A DNA stretch of 64,000 bases from Acanthosepion lycidas (Eukaryota > Mollusca > Cephalopoda > Sepiida > Sepiidae). Numbering within the stretch: the stretch's first letter is position 1; each line of letters starts with the position of its first letter. Positions 1-10,290 of the stretch are shown in pieces. The stretch covers positions 88,745,581 through 88,809,580 of the forward strand of contig OZ010595.1 in assembly GCA_963932145.1 (NCBI GenBank), given 5' to 3'. The notes beneath the pieces are model-generated. The model saw nothing but the letters and a program-made list of their open reading frames with translations, was not told the origin of the DNA and did not search any database. The position numbers were made by a program, and so were the translations under genes.

Positions 1-224
1 ATGATCTGAGTTTAAAATGTTGTTTTTTTTCATTCTGGATAATGATATGTTATGATAATGATATGTTATGATAAGTATACATTTTCTCTACGTAAGTTTT
101 CCCCAGTTATCTCACCAATGTTGCGTAAATTCTATTCCATCCAAATGAAATATTTGGGAAAAATTATGAATGTTAATGTTTTTAAATTGTACACTGAGAA
201 GCCAAAAAATACATTACAAATGTT
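1..224. other. AT-rich sequence, no feature seen
   Basis: Only a short open frame (52-255) runs through AT-rich sequence. It resembles no family I know and has no codon structure that stands out. It leads directly into the tandem array that follows. Confidence 0.4.
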
Positions 225-794
225 TTCGAATAATAAAACAATATATTTTCTTTGAGTCTCGTTTTCATTATTCATCGTCGTCGACTTTATTTCGTATCCA
301 AGAATTTAATCTTTTTTTTTTTTATTGCTGATCGTTTAGTTTATTGTAATGGCGTTGATGATTAAATTCACCGCCAACTTACAATATATTTTCTATGAGT
401 CTCATTTTCATTATTTATTGTCGTCGCCTTTATCTCCTATCCAAGAATTTTTTTTTTCTTTGCTGATTCTTTCTTTTATGACGATGGCAGCGATGACTAC
501 ATTCGGCGCCAAACTATAATATATTTCTTTGATTTAAATTTTCGTTATATATCGGTGCCGGCTTTATCTTACATCTAAGAAATTTTTTTTTTCTTTGCTG
601 ATCGTTTCCTTTATGATAATGGCGTTGGTGATTAAATTCACCGCCAACCTACAATATATTTTCTTTGAGTTTCGTTTCCCTTAATTATCGTCGTCGGCTT
701 TATCTCCTATCCAAGAATTTTAATTTTTTTTCTTTGCTGATCGATTCTTTTATGATAATAGCGTAATGACTATATTCGCCGCCAACCTATAATA
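225..794. repeat. Diverged tandem array, about 137-bp unit
   Basis: At least four head-to-tail units share the block 'tatccaagaattt', then a T-run, 'tttgctgatcg', 'tttatgat', a short GC-rich stretch and 'ccgccaac' followed by 'aatatattttcttt'. The shared 'tatcca' anchor occurs near 295, 438, 572 and 709, giving spacings of 143, 134 and 137. Units are clearly diverged, so the array is old. A fifth unit is split by the solo LTR at 795-1504 and continues to about 1650. A single related unit lies at 27800-27915. Confidence 0.8.
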
Positions 795-1504
795 TGTAGT
801 GGTGTTGTAAGATATGTTGGCTAGGGTCACCGTGAAATATAATAGCAATCAAGAAGGAAAGCTGTGTTCTTACAAACAACACCACACATGAAAATATGCA
901 CAGAATATATGAGAGAAATAAGTCAAGCTCCATTGAACATTAAATAAATATTGTATTAACAATGATATACAAATATCAACAATAAGTATAAAAAAGTTAC
1001 TTCCCTTTTTCTGTAATAAAAAGGGTGAATACAGCTAAGTAATGTTGAGTTAATATATTGAAAATATAAAGTTCAATTAATGTTCTTAGCTCAATGAAGA
1101 ATAATTCCACAGTCTGTGAGTGTGAAAAAATGTAATGTACACAAGTGATATTAATAGAAGTTAGTAAGATTACTCGAATGTGTAATAACTAAGAATTAAA
1201 AGTAATATAACGCCGTGCCGTATTTTCAGAGAATTGAACTGCTACTGCCATTGGCTAACAGCGAGAGGGTTTATATAGGTATGCATAGGCTCAAGTGAGC
1301 TTGGCGCTAAAAAAAGATAGAAAGATACTAAAATACGCGATTGGTCAGGAAATGGACCAATCCCTGATTTTAGAGAAAAATTCAAAATAATGTGCGATGG
1401 CAAAATTGTCATATAGTAAGTATCATATATTTATGAACCATTCACTTACATTAAATATTTCATTAAAGAAAGCGGATGTGTGGCACATGTAAGTGATCAC
1501 CACA
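795..1504. mobile_element. Solo LTR with 4-bp target duplication
   Basis: A 710-bp insertion begins 'tgtagtggtg' and ends 'gatcaccaca', so the 5'-TG...CA-3' ends carry a short imperfect inverted repeat. It is flanked by 'aata' at 791-794 and 1505-1508. Removing it and one 'aata' restores the sequence expected for the tandem unit ('cctataatatattttcttt'). A CCAAT-type box ('ccattggct', near 1250) lies about 20 bases before a TATA-like 'tttatata' (1270-1277), which fits an LTR promoter on the plus strand. No internal gag or pol is next to it, so it is a solo LTR. Family (Ty3-like or other) is not determined. Confidence 0.75.
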
Positions 1505-2020
1505 AATATATTTTCTTTCATTCTCATTTTCATTATATATCGTCGATGACTTTATCTCCTATCCAAGTATTCAACTTTTTCTCTATTGATCGTTTCCTTT
1601 ATGATGCTGGCGTCGATGACTAAATTCGCCGCCAACATACAGTTTTAGGACTAGAATCTTCCAGTTTCAACAAAGCATGTCCCAAAGAAAATCAGTGTAT
1701 AAGAAAATGTCACTGGCATAAGTTTGTTTAAGTTGGATCTCAACTTGCCAGGAGGTGACCCACATATCTGATTTCATTACATTCCTCTGGAATGTGGCAT
1801 ACTGCATCCACATAAACTGCAACGGACTATCTCTAACTCTATTATAAATTTGAGTGGCACCTTCTGTAGCATATGGAGTTTTTAGGGCTGGTTGCGCTTA
1901 GTCTGATTCCTCGTCTTCGACCTTACCGCTAAAGTTATCCCTAACAGGAGTTTAGAGCCACCGACGGCATCGCTCTCAAAGTCATTGGACCTTGCATGCC
2001 GCTCCGCCACGACGAGAATC
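1505..2020. repeat. Dispersed repeat shared with 27800-28350
   Basis: After the rest of the fifth ~137-bp unit, the sequence continues in parallel with 27800-28350. Shared landmarks include 'gactaaattc', 'ctagaa', 'aaagaaaatcag', 'tgtttaagttg', a 'ctcaacttg.cagga.gtgacccaca' block and, near 1880-1940, 'ttagtctg' followed by a 'cgtcttcg' stretch. Two copies in the same order over about 500 bp show a dispersed element of unknown class. Confidence 0.65.
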
Positions 2021-2084
2021 ACCATCAGCCATTCTTTATTTGTGATTAATAAGGGATTATAACAATATCAAATAACACTTAGCA

Positions 2085-2145
2085 AGCCCTTGTGTCTTAG
2101 TGGCTTTATTGCCTTGCTTTTGGGAAATTATTTAAAAACCTTTGG
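2085..2145 (+). repeat. LINE 3'-tail fragment
   Basis: 'cccttgtgtcttagtggctt' followed by 'gccttgcttttggg' matches the conserved 3' tail of the jockey-like LINE seen complete at 42460-42510 and 59755-59805. Only the tail is recognisable. Confidence 0.55.
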
Positions 2146-2269
2146 TCCCAGTAGTCGTTCTAGGCAAGGAGCCTCATTAAGAATACAACCGTTCAACATG
2201 ACAAGAGAAAATTCTATTTGACAATGAGAAAATTTTATTGCACAAAAAAACAATAAAAAAAATCATCGA

Positions 2270-2725
2270 AAACTGATGTCTGTAGCTCAAATGATATGAA
2301 TTGTTCAAAAGTAATGGGAGGAAATAAATGGTGTACCATTGCTAGGTCAGCTACTAAAAAAATCGGTTCATTGTGTGGTGAGAGACAATTTTTCTCTCCA
2401 AAATTTATCATACATATCTGAAACTCTACCATTCGAGCATGTTTATAATATTGATGTCACATATGGTCAGGTGCTTCTGTTATTTATTTTTAGATGCTTG
2501 ATAAAATCCAAAATAGAATCAGAAATATTGTCGGTCCTGATCCGGTATGGTTGTCTTCCTGTGTCTAATTTAATCTAATTTAAATGCAATGTCAATCGCT
2601 ATTTACTGTCCTCCTGATTAATCTTTTCTCATCCCACTCATTAGTAACGTTTCTGTTCCTAATTCTTTCTCATCCAGTAACTCCCTTGTGTCTTTACTGC
2701 CTTGCTTGGGTTGAAACCGAATAAA
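2270..2725 (+). pseudogene. Non-LTR retrotransposon RT C-terminal fragment (jockey-like LINE)
   Basis: A broken reading frame on the plus strand gives LLKKSVHCVVRDNFSLQNLSYISE, then a segment around IKSKIESEILSV (counterpart of the LDRIQRRICNVI block in better copies). Near 2650-2720 comes the family tail ('cccttgtg', 'ctgccttgcttgggttgaaa'). The same order occurs at 41880-42510. Frameshifts and missing blocks make it a dead fragment. Confidence 0.6.
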
Positions 2726-2894
2726 AAAGAAAACAAAGCTGAATATGTTTTGCGAGTAACAATATGGCGTTCTTAAAAGCTTTAAGTCAAAGGGAGGTAA
2801 CTCTTCAGTTTCCTTTAAGATTTTCTTTTCTAAATAATTATACAACAAAAATTATTATAAATATGCGTAAAATAGATAGAAAGCGAATATAGTG

Positions 2895-3030
2895 ATTTTC
2901 CAAGCGTAGCTTGGATGCGGCACAACGCCGAAAGTAAGGGGCACCCAGTGAGGATCGAACTCACTACACATTCGTAATTGTTCTAGCGAGACAAGCTTGC
3001 TAACCATTACACCACCTCGAGGTGCCCATA
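2895..3030 (-). repeat. tRNA-derived SINE (tRNA-Gln-like head)
   Basis: On the minus strand the head reads 'tggtgtaatggttagcaa', a good pol III A box identical to the A-box region of eukaryotic tRNA-Gln. 'gagttcgatcctcactgg' follows as B box, then the family tail 'gtgccgcatccaagct'. The tail and lack of a folded acceptor stem show a SINE, not a tRNA gene. Other copies are at 16331, 45784 and 45930. Confidence 0.85.
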
Positions 3031-3224
3031 GAAAGGGAATATATAAACAAAATTAACAAGCTTTCCCAATATGGTATAATTTATAATTTATTAAACATCC
3101 TCGGCAGTTGTAAGCATGACCTTCCCGCCGATAATTTCAGTTTTATTTGTACGAGTTATATTCGTATTATCAATATCATATTAAATGGAACTGTAGTTAG
3201 CATAATTTCTTTCATTCTGTGCCA

Positions 3225-3690
3225 TGTTTATTCATGACCAGAGGGATCATGGCTCTCCACAAGTTCCTATTATTTGAAGCTTGTATCAATGATTTTTTTT
3301 TTTTTTTTTTTTGCTATCCCTCTTCCTTGTTCTTCCATCCATTATACACAAGTCTAGGTGACTCGATGTTCCCTTCTGTTTTTCTTGTTTTTAATATGTC
3401 CTAAGAGTATTAAATTCTTCAAGCCGTCCTTCTTCATTGTGTATCCCAGAATTTTCAACTCTTTCTTATTTTAGATATGTGTCCTTTTAGTTCTCAGTTA
3501 CTTCTGTCCATTGTATTCTCAGTATTCCTCTGTAGAATCATGTCTCTGTCGCTTCTTGTTCTTCTGTGAGGAAAATGGCCAACATTTACTGCCATATTGG
3601 AGGTCTGGCATTACAGTGCAGTTCAGCACGTTTTCCTTTGTTTCTAACGAAATTGTCCTCTTATCATATTACTTTTACCATGGGTCTCCA
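3225..3690 (-). pseudogene. Non-LTR retrotransposon ORF2 C-terminal fragment (LINE B)
   Basis: Read on the minus strand with frame breaks, the segment gives the C-terminal part of a LINE reverse transcriptase: QEATETCFYRGILRI, QWTE, then a region like HNEEG(R/G)LEEFNTLR and a WRAMI-like end. Equivalent segments occur at 29420-30090 and 44390-44765. Multiple stops show it is inactive. Confidence 0.65.
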
Positions 3691-4343
3691 CGGAAAGCGA
3701 TTATCTCCCTTTGGTGGAGATAAGTTACACGGGTCACGTTCCTATTTGTTAACAGCAGCCCAAACCGAGTGGTTGATTTTTTAGCCTGGGCCAAGGTAGG
3801 TATGGCTGAGGCTAAATCTGCCCACTCCGCCTCAGCAGCTTACAAGCACATGACGCTGTTTCTTTGGGGTTATCCCATGTATAAAAAGAAACTCCGGCTC
3901 ACAGTCCTCAATTTGGGAAAACCCAAGACTCGCAGTTTTCCTTTCGTGAAATATGTTCGCCTGGGACAAAGTAAATGAATCTGACTTGTTTGAATCTGGA
4001 GTCCTAAACATGGCTTCTCCAGACACAGGAGTATCTCCATATTCTTTCTTTTTGTTTCTCTTTACACTCTGCTTTGCTCTGTAGATATATGATATATTAT
4101 TCTCTGCATGGGAGACTTGTATGTAAAGTTTTGTATATGTTTTACTGGTATAAAAGTTTCTTTGAAAACAAAGTATCTTTGTCATTCCTTTTCCTTTCAA
4201 CCATTCCGTTCTGTCCATGAATTATGGTGTTATTATATCATGGATATAATAATGCCCAATAACATAGGGAACATAAATAGGAAAATAACTCTTTCTACCA
4301 TAGTTCTCCGCCATTAAACTAGCATTTTTAGCTCTTAGCAATG

Positions 4344-4345
<2 letters not shown>
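3690..4345. other. Interval without recognised feature
   Basis: A 128-codon open frame on the minus strand (3832-4218) is the longest here, but its product shows no domain, repeat or motif I know. 'ctgggccaaggtag' resembles a splice donor but has no supported partner. I make no gene call. Confidence 0.4.
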
Positions 4346-4347
<2 letters not shown>

Positions 4348-4387
<40 letters not shown>

Positions 4388-4410
4388 AATAATAATAATA
4401 ATAATAATAT
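4348..4410. repeat. (ATT)n/(AAT)n microsatellite, self-complementary
   Basis: About 12 ATT triplets are followed directly by about 9 AAT triplets, so the tract is its own inverted repeat and could extrude as a hairpin. Confidence 0.9.
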
Positions 4411-4411
4411 C

Positions 4412-4560
4412 GATCTCCCTCTTTTTTCTCCCATCCATTTAAATAAGCTCGTTAGGCAGGATACTTGCTGTTTATCCTCTGTCGATCCTGATTTCAATAT
4501 GTCCTGTGATGGTAAAGATTTTCCAGGCTTATTTTCCTATTATATGTCCGAAAAACCTCA
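4412..4560 (-). pseudogene. LINE B fragment
   Basis: The minus strand encodes GSTEDKQQVSCLTSLFKWM, matching the basic segment near the ORF2 C-terminus of this LINE family (consensus GRQR-x-YLTSL-CKWM). It is followed by the family-typical end. Confidence 0.5.
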
Positions 4561-4574
4561 GCTTTTTCTCATTC

Positions 4575-5060
4575 TGTTGTAACCTAGAAAAGGTTACTGT
4601 TGTGGTGTCCTCCCTCTAAGAGTCTATGTTAGACTCTTCCGTCTACTAACAGTGAATGGTAAATAGATTGAGCGCTAGTTCATTCGATACGCTCTCACTA
4701 GTCGCTTAATAATCTTCTGGTGTACTTACTGTTTAATATACGATATATCTGTAAACCTGTTTTTTTGTTATTACTTAACCATTTACTTGATCACAACAAT
4801 TACTGAATGAGGAATAACCAAAACGGAGGTTAGAAATGAAATATTAATCTTTATAGCAGCAGCAAAATACAATACTCGCCAGCGGCGTGAAATGGGTAAA
4901 CCACTGCTAGTGGAGCACTACTTAGACATCGTATTACCCTCACTTCCAATAGTGCCCAATATATTTATGAGGATTGGGACATAACCATTAGTGTTGATTG
5001 GTACGGTATATAACAACTTATTTTCTAAATTTTCCACTGAAATATTTGCCCTAGATTTGA
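4575..5060. repeat. Dispersed repeat copy 1, split by a solo LTR
   Basis: Begins 'tgttgtaacctagaaaaggt' and continues after the LTR with 'tgaatgaggaat', 'ctcgccagcggc', 'gtaaaccactgctagtgg' and 'atgaggattggga'. The same blocks recur at 5143-5325, separated from this copy by an AT tract. Class unknown. The start contains a small dyad (gtaacct...aggttac). Confidence 0.7.
4598..4798. mobile_element. Small solo LTR-like insertion (201 bp)
   Basis: The segment starts 'tgttgtggtg' and ends 'gatcacaaca' (TG...CA, short inverted ends). It is flanked by 'gttac' (4593-4597) and 'attac' (4799-4803), a 5-bp duplication with one mismatch. The neighbouring repeat copy at 5143 lacks exactly this segment ('ggttactgaatgagg'), giving an empty-site comparison. 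Its ends resemble those of the 795-1504 LTR. A small non-autonomous TIR element is an alternative. Confidence 0.65.
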
Positions 5061-5090
5061 GGGTACGCTGAAGATTTTTTAACACGATTT

Positions 5091-5092
<2 letters not shown>

Positions 5093-5143
<51 letters not shown>
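5093..5143. repeat. (AT)n microsatellite
   Basis: Uninterrupted AT dinucleotides, about 25 units, between the two copies of the dispersed repeat. Confidence 0.95.
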
Positions 5144-5149
<6 letters not shown>

Positions 5150-5325
5150 AACCTAGAAAGGGTTACTGAATGAGGAATCTTTATAACATCAACAAAATAC
5201 AAGACTCGCCAGCGGCTTGAAGTAGGTAAACCACTGCTAGTGGTGGATTACTTAGACAGCATTACAATAGTGTCCAACGTACTTATGAGGATTGGGATAT
5301 ACCCATTAGTGTTCATATATAACAA
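5143..5325. repeat. Dispersed repeat copy 2 (empty site)
   Basis: Collinear with 4575-5000 but without the 201-bp insertion. Shared blocks are 'tgttgtaacctagaaa', 'ggttactgaatgaggaat', 'ctcgccagcggc', 'gtaaaccactgctagtgg' and 'cttatgaggattggga'. Confidence 0.7.
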
Positions 5326-5329
5326 ATCC

Positions 5330-5660
5330 TATGCGTCTTTTTTTTTCTATATTCCTTAAAACCCCCTCTTTTGTCACCTTACTCTCTCCTTGGCATTCTC
5401 AGCATTCTTCCGTTGAATCTGAAAATTGGCCAGCATCAACTGGCTGGAGGATTCGCTTTACTCGCAGTTCAACACGCTACCTCTCACTTTTTCTTTTCTG
5501 TGCCGTGTCCCTTCAGGGCGAGGACGATCACGGCTCTCCACAACTTACTATACTGTGTAGCTCTATGTAGTATTTGTCTATTAACTATGTTTCCTAGTCC
5601 TACTTCTAATATTAATTTACACAAACTCGTTAGGTTTGATGTGACACAAGGTTGTTTTTA
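5330..5660 (-). pseudogene. LINE B fragment
   Basis: 'gggcgaggacgatcacggct' followed by 'ctccacaact' is the antisense of the C-terminal end of the LINE B ORF2 (WRAMI-like). The same block occurs at 3240, 20345 and 29435. Upstream segments match the FGHxxRxEGL part poorly. Several stops are present. Confidence 0.5.
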
Positions 5661-5939
5661 ACGTAGGGAGCTTCATACAGATACATATGCATATGGGCCA
5701 AGGACAAAAATTACTGTTACACTGGCATCAATATTAAATCGTGATCCAACTTCTTTTGAGAAATGCGCTGCTGCAGGGGTGGAACCTCCAGGGTTTAGCA
5801 ACTTCTCCCATCAAAAAAGAGAAGAAGTATAGCTCCACTTACAACACAGGGTCGTTGACCACGCCTCAGTAAAAACTCATTGGCTAATTGTTAACTCCTG
5901 TGCCAGGTAAGTCGCTATTTTCTTATCCCACCTTGCCTT

Positions 5940-6135
5940 CAAAATATCCTGAGAGTGTTAAATTCTCCAAACTCTCCTTCCTCATTGTGCCCTAGAAATT
6001 ACAAATGTCTCTTTCTGATTTTAATACAGGTGTCATTCTTTATCCTATTTTTTAAAACCACATTGGTCACGTGATATGTCCATGGTATTCTATGCATTCT
6101 TCTGTAGATCTCTGTTGCCTCATATTGCAATTCAA
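5940..6135 (-). pseudogene. LINE B fragment
   Basis: The antisense reads HNEEGEFGEFNTLRIF, the same segment as in the copies at 3400-3440 and 44540-44580. Short and broken. Confidence 0.55.
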
Positions 6136-6690
6136 CATCAACAAAATTTGATCAAATTTAGGAACGAGCACGCTAAGTATTCTCATTAAATGTAGGAAAA
6201 TGAAATCAAACCAATAAATAAAATAATAATAAAGAATAAAAATAAAATAAATTTCCCCATGATACAAGCTATAGAGAAACCGGAAAGGCTTACTGGTCAC
6301 ATGTGCGATTTTATCGGAAAGAAGAGACTCTTTTTCTCTTTCCACTTTCCAACGAGATCGTTCGGATGTGTTTCAAGCAGCCCTGCTCATGAAGCAGAGA
6401 TCCGGCCACCCTAACTCAGCGCGATGTTTACTTGAGCTCGACAATATTTATGCGTACTTACTTTCCATAAATTATTTCTGAAAAAGTCAAAAGGACATGT
6501 TCAAGAGACATTTAATTTTGTTTCAATACAGCCAACATAAAAGGAATAACATCTTTAAGAGAAACTCAAGTTTGTTTCTATGCTTCATGTATCTTCTTTG
6601 TTTATATATTGAACACGCACCTTAACCTAAAAAAATACACAAAAAACGCACACGTTTGTTAAACATCCACAAAACAAGACCACTATTCCA
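6135..6690. other. Interval without recognised feature
   Basis: AT-rich sequence with a 92-codon minus frame (6067-6345) that has no recognisable domain. Nothing else seen. Confidence 0.35.
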
Positions 6691-6880
6691 GTATTTGATT
6701 AAACAATGAGACGAGGAATAATTATATACTTCGCTATTCAAGTCTGCATCCTCAGCCTTATTTTTGGGCTCAGGACGTTTCGACAATTGCACCTTCCTCT
6801 TCAGAATTACTTTTCAGCAATACTGAAAAGTCTCATGCACTAGAAATAGGCAAGCGATGAAAAGATGATAAAGATTGGTG
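6690..6880 (-). repeat. SINE 3' fragment
   Basis: 'gggctcaggacgtttcg', 'cttcctctt', 'tactgaaaagt' and 'aaataggcaagcgatgaaaa' are all repeated at 8930-9030. It belongs with the SINE tails of the 'GAAACGT...CTGAGGAxGAxG' type in this window. Confidence 0.5.
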
Positions 6881-6989
6881 AGTATTGTTAATGAGTTATC
6901 TCCCTTGACTGTTATGAGTTATGTCCCCTGTATATTGAAACCAGAATAACAACAATCTATTACTAAGTAAATGAATAAATAATTTGGTT

Positions 6990-7165
6990 AAAAAAAAGCA
7001 AAGAAAAACAGGAAGGACACCAAGTACGCAGATAGATATCTGAAGAAGGCCTGACTGTACCATAGTCGAAATGTTATGAATATGAAAACTAAGACGAGCA
7101 TGCAGGTCCGAATAGGAAAGTATATAATAAAAATTATTTGAAGAAAATATCTGTTTTTTAGCATT
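6990..7165 (+). repeat. SINE 3' fragment
   Basis: 'tctgaagaaggcctgactgt' followed by 'cgaaatgttatgaatatg' and 'aaactaagacga' is the same layout as the 3' parts of the tRNA-Arg-like SINEs at 43045-43135 and 24115-24165. The head is missing. Confidence 0.5.
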
Positions 7166-7359
7166 CAAATGGAATTATTTATTAAAAGTTGCTGAAACCT
7201 TAGATAGATTGTTTGAATCTACGTCTCTTCGTCCATCTTTGGTTAACTAGATCAATTGTTATTTCATGTTGGAGAAGAAAGATCAAATTCTGAAAATTAA
7301 TTTTTTTAAATCATTTTCTTTTATTTGATGTATTTATTTTCACAAAGGTGCAATTAGTA

Positions 7360-7810
7360 TAAGGCTAAGGAGCCAATCAAGATAGAAGTGAATGAGTTGT
7401 GTGATATGAATGTAGGCAGTAGAAGGAAGTGATGATTATGAAAATGAAGAGAATAGGTAATGACTGCCCCTTGACTTGAAGAGGTTACGATTGCAAAGTT
7501 TAGGGAAGCATACACGCAGAAGACTGTCTCCACAAAGTGGCAGTTATCGTTGTTCTAAATATATATGTCTAAATCGGTGTTCTAAATATATATGTCTGAA
7601 CTGGAAGAGCTAAAGAATGGTACGCAGCTGAACATTTGCCATGGAAATAGCGATAGAGTGAAAATAGGCTTTTAACATTGCGCTTGTAGGGAAATAGTCT
7701 GCAAAATGGACACTGTAAACTCAGCTAAGACTAAAAAGCGAATATTTGGCATCTCCAGACTAGATATGACAGTAATACTCAATTTTTAATCTGATTTTTG
7801 TAAAAAAATA
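7360..7810 (-). pseudogene. Jockey-like LINE fragment
   Basis: Collinear with the better copy at 34800-35330, sharing 'gaagaggttacgattg', 'tgccatggaaatagcgatagag', 'tgacagtaat' and 'tctgattttt'. The antisense is the RT C-terminal segment with the FHGNC block (from 'ttgccatggaaatagc'). A 25-bp direct duplication ('gttctaaatatatatgtct') sits at 7552-7604. Confidence 0.55.
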
Positions 7811-7839
7811 AATCATATTATAAGAATTTTTAATGATTC

Positions 7840-8510
7840 TCATCACACATATACATACATACTTACACAAATTCAAATCATACAACGACAAGCATCCATT
7901 GGATAATAAATCAACACTACTTTGTAATAGACAATTTACAAATCACAGCAATGCGACAATTTTGTAATCGCTCTATTTTCATGTAGTCAATTTTGTGCAC
8001 TTTTGGAAGAAACAGATTCCAGAAGCTTTCTTGAGTCTCCCCAAAACTCGTTCGCTAATTGGTCAATAAACACACAAGTACACGTTGCAATCCATCCATG
8101 CACAATATATTTTTTCCAGCGCGCGACCAAGTCAAGTTTCCCGCCAAGTTCTTTTGATCCTGTCACGTGATTACATTATCTATAAATAACAGACACGAGT
8201 TCGTTCATTCTCTTTTACTCTTCCAAATTCCTGCGAAGATGTGATTCTCGTCTCGACCACGGACGGTCAGACGTTAAAAGCATATTCACGCATGCACGTA
8301 CGTACCAACTTTTCCAACCTACATTACAAACATACAGAACATTTCCAAACATGCAACAAGAACTCTTTGAAATATTCTTCTAAAACTACAGTTTTATAAT
8401 CAATCCAACCTTTTGTGAGCTCCGATAAAAAATATTCCCCGTCTAAGAGACATAACTCCATCAGATCTTTAACTTTTACGCATGTACATCAACACAAATA
8501 AATACAATGT
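7840..8510 (+). mobile_element. LTR-like repeat with promoter elements, copy 1
   Basis: Shares with 51690-52230: 'catcacacatatacatacat', 'cacaaattcaaat', 'aaatcaacactac', 'gcgacaatttt', 'aatcgct', 'tttgtgcactt' and an 'attggtc' CCAAT box. Both then carry a TATA box (here 'tataaata', 8181-8188), about 120 bases after the CCAAT box (8056-8062), and a more GC-rich leader. Dispersed copies with promoter structure suggest a solo LTR; I could not fix its ends or a target duplication. A duplicated gene promoter is the alternative. Confidence 0.45.
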
Positions 8511-8925
8511 TATGTTTTAAAACTAGTTTGTTTCTTCTTGTATTTCATGCTTTGTGGTATTTTATGTTTAATATAAATAATGTGATCATGTTATTCACGC
8601 AGCCGTAAACAAACATCTACAATTGTTCATTCTTATTACCAAATCACTACATTATGGTAAGGCCAACATCTGAAACAACTAGACTACGACAAATTCAGGT
8701 ACTTTCTGGTGAGGTAGGATTAGCCAACCATCTTCCTGTATCTTTAGCAAATACTCGCATATATGAGTCCCACGTGAGTGAAATTGATCTCCACAGAGGT
8801 TTAAAGTAAAGAGCCTCGTTGAGAGTGCAATCGTTAATTCTGATCGGTGATGAAGAAATAATATTTCAATATTTTTTCAAAAGCGTCTACAAGAATATGC
8901 TAAGCAAAACAATGACAAACTGTTA

Positions 8926-9035
8926 TTAGGCTCAGGACGTTTCGGCAACTGCACCTTCCTCCTCAGTACTACTTTTCACTAATACTGAAAAGTTTCATGC
9001 TCGAGAAATAGGCAAGCGACGAAAAGGATAACTGA
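8926..9035 (-). repeat. SINE 3' fragment
   Basis: Near copy of 6760-6870 ('ggctcaggacgtttcggcaa', 'tactgaaaagtttcatgc', 'aaataggcaagcgacgaaaa'). Confidence 0.5.
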
Positions 9036-9039
9036 CAAA

Positions 9040-9820
9040 CTGTTAACGCATAATACGAGGTGAGCAATTGGCTCGTTTATAGAATTCGTTAAACTACAAA
9101 TATCTTCTGAAGAGGGGAGTCAACTTGAGATTTTGCAGCATGAAAATGTTTTTTCTGGTTGTTGTAAATATGCAGAAGATCATCAGGAACTGAGAATGGG
9201 AAATTCTTCCTCATGCGGCATATTCTCCAAACCTTTTACTTATCACTTGTTTCGCTCAATGTAACACTCTTTGTCAACACTTCCATCCTGTCATAATGTA
9301 GAATGTGATTAAAGCCACAAAATATCAGATGATTTTAATCGAATTTAATGTCAATAAGAAATGTTTTCTCTAAGACGAGTTGATCTGTGGTGACCCCAGT
9401 ATGTACTGAGCTCGCCCTAAGCAATACCGAAATTGACTTTGAAATCGCTGTCACACCAAAAAAGCCAAATACAGAAGAATGACTTGGAAGGTGTCCTCAT
9501 ACCTACTAGCTACAGAATCCATTCTCAAAGGATGTCAATAAAGAGGAAATCGACCCCGCTGAACTTAGGGTGTTCCTACGCGGTATAACTGGATGAGAGG
9601 AAGTGATACAAGCGATCCATCTTGAACGGAAAAGCCAGAATTGCTCACATCCTTGCGAAAAGATAAGTAACTTTCGAAGAAAGTTCCCAAGAGCCCACAA
9701 CATAAAAGATGAGATGACATAACTGTAAATTTTCTTTTATGATAGGAGGATAAAAATATTAACATTAAAGGTTACGTACATTATGATTGAGAAACATTTT
9801 GACTGAATAATGATGTTGTT
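9040..9820. other. Interval without recognised feature
   Basis: Slightly less AT-rich than its surroundings, with two overlapping 65-66 codon minus frames that have no known domain. No repeat relation within the window was seen. Confidence 0.35.
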
Positions 9821-9824
9821 ATGG

Positions 9825-10290
9825 TGGTCGTGACTGGCCACTCGTATCCGAGTATACCTGTCTACTAAGGCGGCTAGCCAATCCTTGTTGCAGACACCTG
9901 CTCAGGGACATTTGTGTTTATTCAAAGTTTATAGATTCCACATGTAGTTTATACGGCAACTAGACTGAATGGATCTTAGTTACAGTTTCTAGGAAAGAGC
10001 GCATAATCTGGGTTGATCAACACTCTGAACAAGGCCAGTACATTCAAACTCTCAGTCACGATGACTTGCGACTTCATGCTAGCCCAACCATCGACGGCTC
10101 CCAAATATATCAATCTACCCAATTTCACTCATAAAAGGCTTGGGTCAGGTATGGTTTCCAAACACTTTCTCCCAGGTCGATAACATCAAAAAGTCACTTT
10201 TTTGATAAATTGTCCACGATGAGATTCGAACCTGGGTCTCATGGTCAGAAGGCAAACGTCCTAACAACGCACCAATTGATGCTATAAATA
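9825..10290 (-). repeat. tRNA-derived SINE, long type (SINE C)
   Basis: The minus strand gives 'tggtgcgttgttagg' (weak A box) and 'caggttcgaatctcat' (strong pol III B box) at about 10205-10270. A ~370-bp body follows and is shared with 32050-32420 and 33475-33640 ('tttctagg/tggaaag', 'cactctgaacaaggccagta', 'gtcacgatgact', 'gacttcatgctag'). Confidence 0.7.

Noticed and set aside
2935-3027. True tRNA-Gln gene
   Set aside because: Good A and B boxes, but no pairing acceptor stem, the anticodon arm does not fold, and a SINE tail follows; several diverged copies exist.
3832-4218. 128-codon minus-strand open frame as a gene
   Set aside because: No domain, no codon signature and no splice context that can be supported; length is possible by chance in this much sequence.
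4918-5202. 94-codon frame with poly-Ile/Tyr
   Set aside because: Produced by translation of an AT microsatellite; the same applies to frames at 11950-12228, 19531-19746, 39383-39728 and 49211-49636.
9560-9580. 28S rRNA fragment ('accccgctgaacttagg')
   Set aside because: It resembles the conserved CCCGCTGAACTTAAGC site near the 28S 5' end for about 15 bases only; flanking sequence does not match rRNA, so chance is more likely.
10205-10275. True tRNA gene on the minus strand
   Set aside because: B box is good but the A box is poor and the sequence continues into a body shared with two other loci, so it is a SINE head.
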